The translations under genes were made by a program, and so were the position numbers. 64,000 nt of DNA from Calendula officinalis. Its lineage: Eukaryota; Streptophyta; Magnoliopsida; Asterales; Asteraceae. Below the pieces are notes generated by a model. It had not been told where the DNA came from. It did no database searches and saw only the letters and a program-made list of their open reading frames with translations. The first letter of the stretch is position 1. Each line of letters opens with the position of its first letter. The stretch lies in assembly GCA_963853835.1 (NCBI GenBank), contig OY970820.1, positions 82,518,909 to 82,582,908 of the forward strand, given 5' to 3'. Shown here piece by piece: positions 33,541 to 44,573 of this stretch.

Positions 33541-35466
33541 ACTCGCATTGGTGGCTTGGTTAACGATGCTCCTTAGAGAACACGGTATGGTAACGAGGGG
33601 GTGGCCTCGCCGGCTGCCACATAGGCTCGCCGGCCTCGCCTCCACACCCCTCGTTACGTGAGTGAGGTGTACCGCCGGCCCGTCGACGACATCAACGAAC
33701 GAATCAGAGGGCGCCACGTGTACGAGCCGTTGGGTAACGGCTATAATTTGGAAAAATTATTTTTTTTTTAAATAAACCATTAACCCTTATAAATACCAAC
33801 CCTTTTATACAATATTTCCACACACCATTTCTCACCATTTCTCAAACTAAACCCTTTCACACAATATTTTCTACACAATCTTTGATCAAGATGCGTCGAA
33901 ATTTGATGGATCCCGGAAGTTATTCGTCCGATGTCGACGATGAGACGAATATTTTTTTTATGACTCAAGCACATCAATACATGCAACGCCAATAAGCTCA
34001 ACCAACCCGGACTCGCGTGCCAGTCTATCGATATCGTGAAGCTGCCGAGCAACGTTTATTGGACGACTACTTTGGTGATAATCCAAAATACCCTGAGACG
34101 GTTTTCCGGCGTCGATTTCGTATGAGCAGGCGATTATTCTTAGAAATAGTCGAAGGTATTTCTAACTATACTGCTGAACCTCTTCCTGACCATTTTGAAT
34201 TTTTTAAAGTACGACCGGATGCCACCGGTCTAATGGGTTTTAGTGTTATAATGAAATGCACGTCTGCCATTCGCCAATTGGAGTATGACATAACACCTGA
34301 TTCACTTGATGAATATTTACAAATTGGTGAACATTGTGCACGTGATTGTCTAAATCATTTTACCAAGTGTATTATCGACTTATATACCGCTGAGCATTTA
34401 AGGAAACCCGACATCCATGACGTTCAAAACCTATATACAAAACACGAGAACGCTCATGGGTTTCCTGGAATGCTTGGTAGTATAGATTGTATGCATTGGG
34501 AGTGGACCAACTGTCCAAAAGCAGGGCACGACCAATATGGTAGGGGTGATAAAAAATACCCAACTATAATACTAGAGGCTGTCGCCTCGCAAGATTTGTA
34601 GATTTGGCACGCATTTTTTGGGTTGCGGGTGCCAATAACGACCTCACAGTGTTAAATAACTCACCCTTGTTTGATAACCTTCTTGACGATATCGCTCCTT
34701 CGATCCCTTTTGTTGTAAACGGAGTGACTTATCAAAACGGGTATTACCTAGCTGATGGTATTTACCCACAATGGGCAAGCTTTGTCAAATCATTTACTGT
34801 TGCACGAGATGAAAAACGTGCTTACTTCAAAAGAAGACAAGAAAGTGCAAGAAAAGACGTAGAACGTGCATTTGGTGTCTTACAGGGGCGTTGGGGGATT
34901 ATTCGCCAACCGGCTCGTTCGTGGAGTGTCAACAAGCTACGTAGAACCATGTACGCATGCATCATATTGCATAACATGATTGTAAAAGATCAAAACTTTA
35001 CCATAAGCGATATGAACGAGTTGTATGTTACTCCACAACTTAATTTAGAACGTACTTGGGTCGAGAGAGCTGAAATACAACGACTGAGATCAAGGGAATT
35101 ACGTGATAAACGTACACACGAATCGCTCCAACGAAATATTATGGACCATATTTGGCAAAGATATCAAGAAAATCGTGTGTAATTTTCGGGAATTTTTTTT
35201 TAAAAAATTCGCCAATTTTTTGTTTTTTTTTCGGTTTTTTTCTTAAATTCGGTATTTGTATTTTTTAATTTGTAGTTTGTATTTGTTGTTTTAATGAAGT
35301 ATTATGTTTTTAAAAAAAAGAAAAAAGAAAAAAAGGGTGGTGGGGCCCAAATGGCTTAAGTGATGGTAGAAGGGGTATTTGGGGGTTTTGAATGTGAAAT
35401 GGTGATGTGGCGCAGAGATGGCGCAGACGTGGCACTTTGACTTAAGTTACCACACCTAATGCTCTT
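33541..35466 (+). mobile_element. PIF/Harbinger-like element
   Basis: Imperfect ends: 'ctcgcattggtggcttggttaac' on the left and complement 'gagcattaggtgtggtaac' on the right enclose a Harbinger transposase. The usual partner Myb-like ORF is absent. Boundaries are approximate and the 3-bp (TWA) duplication could not be fixed. Confidence 0.6.
33891..35182 (+). pseudogene. PIF/Harbinger (DDE_Tnp_4) transposase, disrupted
   Basis: From ATG 33891 to TAA 35180-35182, about 430 codons, near full length for plant HARBI1-like transposases. Recognisable parts: RYREAAEQRLLDDYFG, FRRRFRMSRRLFLEI, GFPGMLGSIDCMHWEW (first catalytic D), VAGANNDLTVLNNSPLF (second D) and RKDVERAFGVLQGRWGI (catalytic E), then CIILHNMIV. 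Three lesions: in-frame TAA at 33993-33995, in-frame TAG at 34599-34601, and a one-base loss near 34616-34625 that shifts the frame. It cannot make the cut-and-paste enzyme as it stands. Confidence 0.9.
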
Positions 35467-35594
35467 AGATGATCTATCAAATCACTTATATTTAATGCTG
35501 TTGTCATTTTTCAAAGTTTGGATAATCCTTATGAACCTAAATATCTAATTACCAGCGGGTTCATCAACAACAGAAAAAAAGTACTAAGCGTACC

Positions 35595-35982
35595 CAAGGT
35601 TCTAAAAAATGCGCCAAGGCGTGAGGCGCGGCATCGACATTACGAAATAGACCATGGTGGCTAGGCTAGGCGTGACGTGAGATAAGGCGTGATAAGGCGC
35701 GCCTTATAACGAGTTTTGTAAGACGGCTGGGAAAATGAATTTTTTTTATAAAAAAATGATAACATATATAATTATAAATTTGGATGTAACACTTTTTGTG
35801 AACTTTATATATGAATTGTTATATAAATTAATAATTAATTTGATATACGTATACATATAAATTATATAAAATTTTTGCCGCGTTAAGTCACGCCTTGAAA
35901 AACGTCATGGCCCGCCACGGCTCGCCATGACTTGAGGCTTGATAGTGCCACCACGCCACGCCTTACGCTTTCTGGAACCTTG
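35595..35982. mobile_element. hAT-type MITE, TIR CAAGGTTC
   Basis: Starts CAAGGTTCTAAAAAATGCG and ends with complement CAAGGTTCCAGAAAGCG. The TIR match spans about 30 bp with mismatches. Flanks AGCGTACC (35587-35594) and AGCTTACC (35983-35990) match 7/8. Interior has 'aaggcgtga' words in both orientations. 388 bp. Confidence 0.8.
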
Positions 35983-35990
35983 AGCTTACC

Positions 35991-36837
35991 TCACACCGAA
36001 ACCAACCAAACTAAAGACTACAGCGGTCGGTCAGTCTGACCACTTTCAAGTATTTAGATTGAGTTTTTCACACCATTTTCAACTAATTCCGAATTACCAT
36101 TTTTGTCAGCCTAAATCAAGCTAACTGTCTTTTAAACCATTCATCTCTTTGGCTGCAATCCATTGCTCCCATAATATTGATTCGTCGTTTCTCTCGAATT
36201 CGGCAAAAGGTTAATCTAAGTTTAGCAGCTATTGTTGTTTCTACTCATTAAATGGTTAGAAATGTGTATGTTTACGTGTTGAAAAGCTTAAGGAATGAAG
36301 TTGTAGCTGACAAGTTGTAGGTGTAAAAAAATTGTGCATGAGTTAATGAAGTATTGGGAATTTGGGATGCAAGAGTAAGTTGTCATGAGCCCAAAATCTT
36401 TATTCCACTCTGCAGCCCACTCAAGTCTCATAAGCCCACATTTGATAATAGGCTTTGAATGAGCCTCTCACTTTAACAACTCTCTTACGTTTTCTGATAT
36501 AATCTCTCTCTAAGCCGATCGATTACTCTTACTCGGTTTTCTTGATATGAGATTGTAAGTTCTTCTGTGGTTTTATTTGTGTAGATAGATTTGTAGGTTG
36601 TATGAATCGTAGTCTTATTCTTTGTATACAAATTTATAGTTATGATATTTGTAGTAATTAGTTTATTGTTCGTTTATAATAAAATCAGATTTACGATTTT
36701 GTTATTATGAAGTTCATTAGTCAAGATCTTGAGATTTTAACAGATTCAAAATTAGCTATATAAATCAAATAAATATAAATCAAAACTTATTAGCTAGCTC
36801 ACTTCGTTCACAACCGAGTTGAATGACTTCATTGACC
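35991..36837. other. Stretch with possible LTR scrap
   Basis: The run 36380-36560 (TGAGCCCA, 'tataatctctctctaagccgatcgatta') has the look of a copia LTR promoter end, but no paired LTR or PBS was found. No gene. Confidence 0.3.
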
Positions 36838-36845
36838 CCAATGAT

Positions 36846-37276
36846 CAGTGTTGTAAAACTCGGTCTACCCGACCGAGTACTCGCCAGGTAACTGCTACCC
36901 GGTATTCTACTGAGTTGGGTTACTTGGTCAACGGCACGGTCAACGGCGGTGAAAGTCGGTTTAGGCAATCATAATCAGTCAACAACGGGGATTAAGGCCT
37001 AATTGGGTTTTAATATTTAAGTTCATTGATTTAAAGGGTATGCAGTGTTAGGTCCACAAGGGAATGAAGCTATGTTCATTTCCTATGCTACTAATCTTAT
37101 ATATGAGGCATAATTTAACTTCAAATTTATCATTTAGTATGTATTCATTTTAAAAATTAGGTAAATTACATGTATATTATATATTTTTATAACTTTATAC
37201 ATAAAAATTCTCGACACCGAGTAACCGAGTACTCGCTACAAGGTCGTCGAACGAACTAACGAGTTCTACAACATTG
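36846..37276. mobile_element. hAT-type MITE, perfect 8-bp duplication
   Basis: CAGTGTTGTAAAACTCG at the left and complement CAATGTTGTAGAACTCG at the right. Identical CCAATGAT flanks at 36838-36845 and 37277-37284. Interior carries 'cgagtactcg' palindromes near both ends (about 36874 and 37226). 431 bp, non-coding. Confidence 0.9.
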
Positions 37277-37990
37277 CCAATGATAATACTTTTTCAACCT
37301 TTCGAGAGCCTCATCGGGAAAAAGAAAAGGGTTCAGTAGTAGGCGGGTTTTTGCGACCCAGTGACCCGTTGACCCTGAAATGACCCGGTTTTTGCAGGTT
37401 TAACTTGTATAGAAGTACATACAGCAATCAATTTCATGCAGTTTGTCTTGACACCTACCGTTATATTCTACATGCATGACACATCCCACAAGAATACTAC
37501 TTCATATGAGTGTGACTGCCTGAGGATTTGCACACTGAAGATAATGATATTTTTTGAATAATTCCGTTTCTCTGTATAGTTATTACAACAATTGGAAAGA
37601 AGAAGAATTGGTTAATTATACTTTGCACTTTACTGAATATAAATATACACATTAAATGTAATTTGAATATTGATATGACTTTCCTTATAAAAAAGATATG
37701 GATTGATCTGTAATTTGGTAAATTAATTTTAATTGGCTAAATCAATTTTGCTTGAGATATAAATTTATCCATAATATATACAGGTGGCTTATACCTACCT
37801 TTAATGCAGGGCCAAATAAGTTTTTGACTTTTTTACAAGTTTTCAGTTGACCGGATTGACGGTTTGACCCGGCCTTCATACCGGGTCGACTAAAAACCCA
37901 AGTTTAAAAACATTGAAGATAATTTTAAAAGCTCTTAAATTTCATACATAAGCCCTCCAAAATACCCATAGATCTAACAATTTAAAGCCA

Positions 37991-38187
37991 GCCCCGTTAC
38001 TAGATTAACATAACACATAAAATGGTGAATTCCTACAATAAGATTGTGAGATTAATAAAATAATACTTGCATTATTCAACAAAGCCAGACGAAAATGATT
38101 TTTGTGGTTTAACATCGGATTTCAATTAGTAACCTAACCCAGTAATTATCAAAGATCAAACAAACTTCAGATAAATCAAGTAATTGA
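37991..38187 (+). repeat. Left copy of a direct repeat flanking the SABATH gene
   Basis: Shares 'tactagattaacataacac', 'cttgcattattcaacaaagcc' and 'atcaaagatcaaa' in the same order and orientation with 41393-41608. The copies differ by substitutions and several small indels. Confidence 0.85.
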
Positions 38188-39237
38188 AAAGGATACAATG
38201 GTAATTTCATGATTAATTAGTCAATTAGTTGAGTTTGTTAGAAGTTGTTAATATTCCGTTTCATTCCATTAGTCACGATAGGTTTACATCTTCTTATGGT
38301 TCGTTTGTTCTTAATAAAAGATAATCATTTTGCTTCTCGTAATAAATTGGTACGATTCATATTTGTATTTTGTAGATAGACTGACCGTGACGTAAGACCT
38401 TGTTCCCCTTACTCAGCGTTAGATGCGGTGCGAATGAAGTGGGCCAACTTTTTGTCGGCATACATGACAAAAACCAATTTGATATGGTTAATCTCCATAA
38501 AACCAATAATTGGATCAATTTTTAGGTTCTAATCTCATTGATGCAGGTTAGAGAGCGTTTGTGGTTAAGGTTCTGAGACGTGTTATATTTAGGTTTGGGT
38601 ACATGTGGCAAAAATGTAGCCATTAAAGGACCATAGAATTAGCTGTTGATGTCCCATCCAATAAAGACATGTGTTTCCATGGCAATTTTGAGGACGAGAA
38701 TAACCTATCAATTTGCCATTCTTAGTAATACCTGTTGTACATTCTATTGATATGATATGTAGAGTTATAGCCACACGACTTTCACGCATAAGTTCATACA
38801 CTATGCAATATAAACAAAAGGCCAGGGATAAAACACATAATTAACTAACTATTTAACATTTCATACAAAAATATAATTAACAATTCACGATTGATGTGGA
38901 AACTTCAATTTTGTATAGAACAATATTGTTTGTGTGTGCTAGATATTAAGGGATGTTTGAAATCACAATAACCAAATAATCAATTTTTAGGATTTGATTA
39001 TTTGTTTAATTCATATGTAAAATGTAAATAATAAGTTTCTAAAACACAATAGCACACGTCCCCACCTGCTTTTAGGAACATGGTTTTGGGACATCATAAA
39101 CGCAAATTAATAATTGATATATAATTTTATTCTTTTTGCAAAACACTCATTTTAGATATTGCGTTTTCAAAAGCCAATAATCACGTGATCTATTTGATAT
39201 CACAAAACCCAAACACCCCCAAGTGTTTGTGGAAGGC

Positions 39238-39246
39238 CTATTTAAG
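39238..39246 (+). promoter_or_regulatory. Weak TATA-like motif of the SABATH gene
   Basis: CTATTTAAG about 55 bp upstream of the start codon at 39296. It is the best core-promoter candidate but departs from consensus. Confidence 0.3.
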
Positions 39247-39295
39247 AAACTTAAAAGGCTGTTGCATGAAGAATAAAGACAAAAGGTATACAGCC

Positions 39296-40815
39296 ATGGC
39301 AACAGAAAGTGTCCTACACATGACTGCCGGTGATGAAGAAGCAAGCTACACCAACAACTCATTTCTCCAAGTCTGTTTTCAATTCCTCTCTATCTTATTA
39401 CATTAAAAAAAAAAACTCATAGCTTTTTGCATTTTTTTATATAATGGTGTTTAAATCACAAAACGTTGTTATTTTGTCTCCAGGAAATTGCGATACGAAA
39501 AACGCAACCGATTCTAGAGCATAGAATAAAGGGTTTTGCTAACCATGATTTTATCTTTGGTCAATGTTTTAAGATAGCCGATTTGGGATGCGCTTCTAGC
39601 AAAAATACACTATTGGTTGCATCTACCATTATCGATATAGTCGATGAGGTGTGTAAAGAGAATAATCGTAAAGCACCGCAGTTTCAAGTCTGGTTAAATG
39701 ACCTCTTCGGAAATGATTTTAATACCCTTTTTAAACTGTTACCGGAATTTTATGCAAATCTTAAGGAGAAGGGGACAAAATTTGGCCCGTGTTTTGTTTC
39801 AGCGGTTCCAGGTTCCTTTTATGGCAGACTTTTTGCGGACCAAAGTTTACACCTTGTTCACTCTTCTTATAGTCTTCATTGGCTTTCTCAGGTTTGCACA
39901 TACTCTATATTCCTACAAACACTTAATCAATCGATGATGATAATCCACGGCATGTGTGATATATATAGGTACCCGAAGGCATTGAAAACAACTCATTAAA
40001 TATATGCATGGCGAAAACAAGTCCTCCAAATGTGATCCAAGCATATGGAAAGCAATTTTGTACCGATTTCACAAGGTTTTTGCAAATGCGTTCCGAGGAG
40101 ATAATACGTGGTGGAGGCATGGTTTTAACATTTATTGGTCGAAGTGTTGATCCTACTATTGATTATAGTTGTACGCATTTGGAGCTACTAGCGGAATCAC
40201 TTCTTGACATGGTTAATGAGGTATTATATAGTTTTGTTTTAAATTATTAACTTCAATAACATATTGTTCAAAGTCATTTGAATTCTGCACCACAAAAATT
40301 ATTCTGCAAACAATACTCATTATTTTACAATGATTGTATAGTTTGCTTTGTAGAGTGTGTGCATAAAGTAGTTCTTATGATGTAGAAATCACTTCCTTTG
40401 TTCAAAACACTAAATACGATTTATATTTATATTTTGCTGTTCACAGGGGCTGGTTCGAGAAACGGATATTAAGTCATTTAATATGCCGGTTTACTTTCCA
40501 TGTGAGGATGAAGTTAGGAATGTTATTAAAAATGAGGGATCATTTTCTCTTGATAAATTTGTTGTTTTCCATACCAACTGGGACCCACACGACACAGATT
40601 ACACAAATACGAAAGATTTATATGAGCTTAGCCAATGCCATGGAAAAAACAAAGCAAAAGTGGTCCGAGCTGTTACAGAACCGTTGTTGACTTCTCATTT
40701 TGGAAATTCCATGATTGGCAGATTATTTAAAAGGTACAGTAAGCATGTGGCCGAACATCTAGCAATCAAGAAAACAAGATACTTTAATATAACCATTTCG
40801 TTGACAAAAATATGA
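39296..40815 (+). CDS. SABATH-family carboxyl methyltransferase
   Basis: Exons 39296-39370, 39484-39891, 39969-40220 and 40447-40815, all GT-AG and all phase 0, give 367 residues, the usual SABATH length. Visible: N-terminal VLHMTAGDEEASYTNNSFLQ (Q25 at the substrate-gripping position), SAM motif I IADLGCASSKNT (D58), NDLFGNDFN, AVPGSFYGRLF, HSSYSLHWLSQVPEG, then FCTDFTRFLQMRSEEI and the C-terminal NSMIGRLFKRY. The family transfers methyl from S-adenosylmethionine to carboxylates such as salicylate, benzoate or jasmonate, or to ring nitrogens, in the cytosol. Residue 157 is His rather than the Met of salicylate types, and residue 10 is Thr where salicylate enzymes have Lys, so I do not assign a substrate. 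The canonical NDLPGNDF Pro is Phe here. No lesion seen. Confidence 0.93.
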
Positions 40816-42388
40816 ACAATTCATGTGTTGAAATCACTGTATGTGATAGCTAGCCTTGGAGAAACAGAGCCTTTTGTTTCTGGAGGCCCATAGTCGTATG
40901 TGTAACAGAGTTTTGCTTAAATGAGCATACGCTGGAGACTATGACGTTTTAGGAGGACAGCATGTTGAACTACCCACAGTGATTTACAGAACTAAAACGC
41001 TATATTTTAAGAGTTATTTACATTTTTTTAATTTTTGAACTTAATTTGTTTGCTGATAGTTTTTAGTTGGTGTGTCTTTTTAGGCTTGTTCAAAATTCCA
41101 TGCCTATTTTAAGGTTCTATTGTGCTAAAAAAATATTTCAACAGCCATTCTAACGTGCTCGTTGTTGGTAAGATGACGTGTCAAACCTACATGGCACTGC
41201 AATGGTGCAAACAGCAGTTCTGCTAACGGGTTTTGTGTGGGTTTGTTTTGACCATAATAATGATCCATCGTTAAATGTTATTAATTGATCGTTTTATAAG
41301 ATGGCTCCTACATAGATGCATGTTTAGTAGTCCGAGGGATCTCTTGTTCAAGTCTGAATTGAACAAAAGTTAGCACACAACTTCACACCTCGGCCCCAAT
41401 ACTAGATTAACATAACACATAAAATGCTGAATTCCTACAATGATTAAGATTGTCAGATTAATAAAAACACTTGCATTATTCAACAAAGCCAGTCGAAAAT
41501 GAATTTGTGGATTAACATCAGATTATACCCTACCCTCCCAATTAAAATAGTAACCTATCCCAGCAATGATCAAAGATCATAAAAAGTTCAGATTCAACAA
41601 GCAATTGCTACAATTTGTTGGGGGTAGAAGGATTGCTGTAATCTTGGATAATAAACAAGAGTCATCAATGACACTTTCCGAATTAGATATTCAATTTGTT
41701 GCATGTGTATCACAAAATTCGAACTTTGGGGATAATTCCCCATGAGAATCAAATTAGAAATTAAACATAATTTCTAATTCGCATTTATAAAATGATTTTG
41801 AGATAATTTGTATTCAAATAGTATGTTATGTATCAAAATAGTCAGGGGCTATATTATTATATTAGAATGATACAAGGAGTCAATGTGTAATTGTGATAAA
41901 GTTGTTAAGTCTCTGTTAAGTAGTTAGCAAGTTGTTAAGGGGTCATTAGTATAAATACTTGTTGTTAGCGTCTGTATTACGGTGTCTTGGACCATTTTGT
42001 ATGTTGATTACTTTGCTTGTGCAAATAATAGTTGTACCTCAGGCTGTTCCTGTTGTACTTTTGTGGTTGATAAACTTGTGTTTATCATAGTATGTCAAAT
42101 TCTGAGATTTCGTATATAGCCCACAGAAGATTACTTATGTTCTGTATAGGGAAGCCAAAACGATTCTAAGAAATTAGCAGCAGTTTCACGAAATTAGGGA
42201 CCATTATAAACGATTTACAATAGTTAGAAAACTGATTCGTCACAACAGCCAGCGGTTGCTCGCTGCATCACAAATAGCAGCTAATTGCTTACCCACCTGA
42301 TCATTTATAACCATACAATCCTTATGTATATTTCGTTTTTGTTTCGAGGCGCTGCCGGAGCCCCGCGAGGGTTCCCCTCCCGCTAGGG
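40816..42388. other. Downstream region of the SABATH gene
   Basis: No gene. Positions 41615-42110 have an LTR-like look (TTGTTGGGGG at 41618, 'agtataaatactt' near 41950, long pyrimidine/T-rich 3' part), which could be a solo copia LTR. Ends and duplication were not resolved. A GC-rich block starts at 42346 and resumes after the next MITE. Confidence 0.35.
41393..41608 (+). repeat. Right copy of the direct repeat flanking the SABATH gene
   Basis: Partner of 37991-38187, about 3.4 kb away, same orientation. The gene lies between the two copies. Confidence 0.85.
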
Positions 42389-42653
42389 TAGGCCTGTGCA
42401 CGGTCCAAGAATCGGATCGAACCAATGATATTCGGAACCGAACTGGAACGGACCAATAATTGGTCGGAACCGAACCGAGAACCGAGGTAATTTTTTCCGT
42501 TTTTTTCTCGGTTTTGGACCGCACCGAACCGCTTGGAATTGAGAACCGATTTTTCATATAAAGTATAATCGAGAACCGAACCGATGTAGCTCGGTTCGGT
42601 CCGGTCCGTATCTACGGTTCCGGTCGATTCTCGGTCTAATTTGCACAAGCTTG
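42389..42653. mobile_element. hAT-type MITE with CGGTTC-rich interior
   Basis: Left end TAGGCCTGTGCACGG and right-end complement CAAGCTTGTGCAAATT share AxGCyTGTGCA. Flanks CGCTAGGG (42381-42388) and CGCTATGG (42654-42661) match 7/8. Interior is made of 'gaaccgaaccgagaacc' and its complement. 265 bp. Confidence 0.75.
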
Positions 42654-42661
42654 CGCTATGG

Positions 42662-43377
42662 GCAGCGCCCCTAGGACCCCGCAATGGGGCGCAGACCTTC
42701 TCCTTTTGATTGTTCGCCTTATAGACCGTACCATTATCATATTTGACTTATACATGTATGCACTTCTCACCTCCTAACTTTGTACATCCAATAATCACGA
42801 TCCATCTAAAAGATAAATAAAATTAAAATCGTCAATTACATTAAAAACTAAAATATATCAAATTAAATATTAAAGTAAACAAATAATATTGGTTTGAGGG
42901 CATTTAAGTAATTAACTCTTTCATGTGTCATTTTATAAAGCCCTATTCGAACAATTAAAGGTTTAATTTTGTGACAACTCTCGAAAATGGGTCGTTCTCC
43001 AACACACGACCAAATCGTGCACTGTGTCGTAAAAACACTATTTATTAATCAAGAAATATATTTGATATATTAAGTTTAATACGGACTCACGCATGAGTTG
43101 GATCATGCACATTTTATTATGGACGCCTTATATTTGTTATGATTTAGCGAGTTTTCAGTAGAATCTACGTCTTAGCAAGTTGGTGACTTGTAAAGATAAA
43201 TTATAGTCGAACGAATTATAAATATAAATATTAGATTTTTACAATGCAATGTATGTCAACCAAAGCAAATTATACAAAACTGAGCACGAACCGCCAACCA
43301 GATTAAAACTTAACGAGTACGAAATTTAATATACCGAAATGGAAATTTATCCAAACGAAACCAAATATTTAATTATC
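42662..43377. other. AT-rich stretch left of the Sirevirus
   Basis: GC-rich 'ggcagcgcccctaggacc' continues from before the MITE to about 42700. The rest is AT-rich with no gene. Confidence 0.4.
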
Positions 43378-43382
43378 ATTTT

Positions 43383-44370
43383 TGTTGGATCCCAACAACA
43401 CAACCGTGTTGCGTTATGGCCGAGTGACAAGGATATGATAAGTAAATAACAACAAGGTTCCAATGATTAAGAGTTTTATTAAAAACAGCTTAATACAATA
43501 CAGAGTTTGCGGAAATAGATAGTACACACTACCTAAAACTCTATACTTGAGTTGACACTTTAGACCGCTCAAACTAGAAGAGATAAACACTGAGAGATAT
43601 ATCAGCTGATACTAACAGCTGATATTAATGCCTTAGTAATAACTATGGAGGAGTTAATACTTAGACAATAACTAACTCTCAGAGAATGTTCTTGTGCTTA
43701 TGATTTCTATGATGCTCTAAAGGCTAAAGGGTTTTCTCTCCTCTTTTAAATGCAAGCATTTACATCCGCATTTATAGCCACGGATCCATGTTCCTTATTC
43801 CACAAGTTTGACGACGTGTAAATATATTATTCGTCGATGTAGACTTGCCATGGATCATTAAATGCGATTGCACAAGTTATCGTCCCGAGTGTACTTTATG
43901 TCCACTTTTTCTGGTACCTTTTCTGACGCACGGTGAAAGGTGTACTACACAAGTACAGAAGTTGTTGACTTTCTCTTTACATGCTTGAGGGACAAACTAT
44001 GAAGTTGTACTGACATTATCTTCTATTCTAAAATAGAAGATCTTCATCGTTTTCTTCTTCTTTGAGCGGGAAAGGGAAATGTTCAAGGTGTCAATGAACA
44101 TTTCCTTTAAGTCTTCATCTGCAGCAGGTACTATCAGCTGATTCCACAATCAGCTGAATAGTCTTCTTCTTGTCTTTGTCCTTTGGCCATAGACTTCGAA
44201 TGAACTCTCGTTAATAGCTGCTGATTTGACTTGTATCCTAAACCTAAGTACGTACTCAGCTGAAAGTTTATTGTATATACTTGTTTCAGCTGAGATACAT
44301 ACTTCAACTGTTGTTTATTCTTCTTGGCTGTCGAGCATCAAATCTTATTTACTTAGTCTTGGGACTAACA
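43383..44370 (-). repeat. 3' LTR of the Sirevirus
   Basis: Minus-strand TGTTAGTCCC...GGGATCCAACA. TATA-like CTATAAAT read on the minus strand at 43770-43777. Carries five exact TCAGCTGA palindromes and a near copy. Confidence 0.95.
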
Positions 44371-44385
44371 ATCTCCCTCTATTTG
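44371..44385 (-). other. Polypurine tract of the Sirevirus
   Basis: Minus strand AAATAGAGGGAGAT directly precedes the 3' LTR. Confidence 0.8.
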
Positions 44386-44573
44386 ATGCAATCGAATAGC
44401 TGTATAAGTGTAACCCTGTAATGATTCAGCTGAAAGGAGTCAGCTGAATACTTATGTACTTTGACCATAAGGGTTCTTTTGTATATGTTTCTTTTTACAA
44501 TTTTTTACAAGTATATTACAAAATTTTGATTTTCTATTGATAAGGAAATTTAAAGTACAAGGGAAAAAAAAAA

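Larger units (their letters stand above)
37285..39270. other. Upstream region of the SABATH gene
   Basis: No gene. A CCGGGT/GACCCGG-rich pair of patches (about 37337-37395 and 37850-37895) may be the ends of an old insertion. The duplicated segment at 37991-38187 is listed separately. Confidence 0.4.

Noticed and set aside
33172..35466. TTAGAGCATC at 33172 as left end of the Harbinger element
   Set aside because: Matches the right end for only six bases and is followed by a CCGGTT scrap; the 33541 end aligns longer.
42240..42684. Two minus-strand frames of 105 and 120 codons
   Set aside because: They run through the CGGTTC-rich MITE; repeat-derived low-complexity text.
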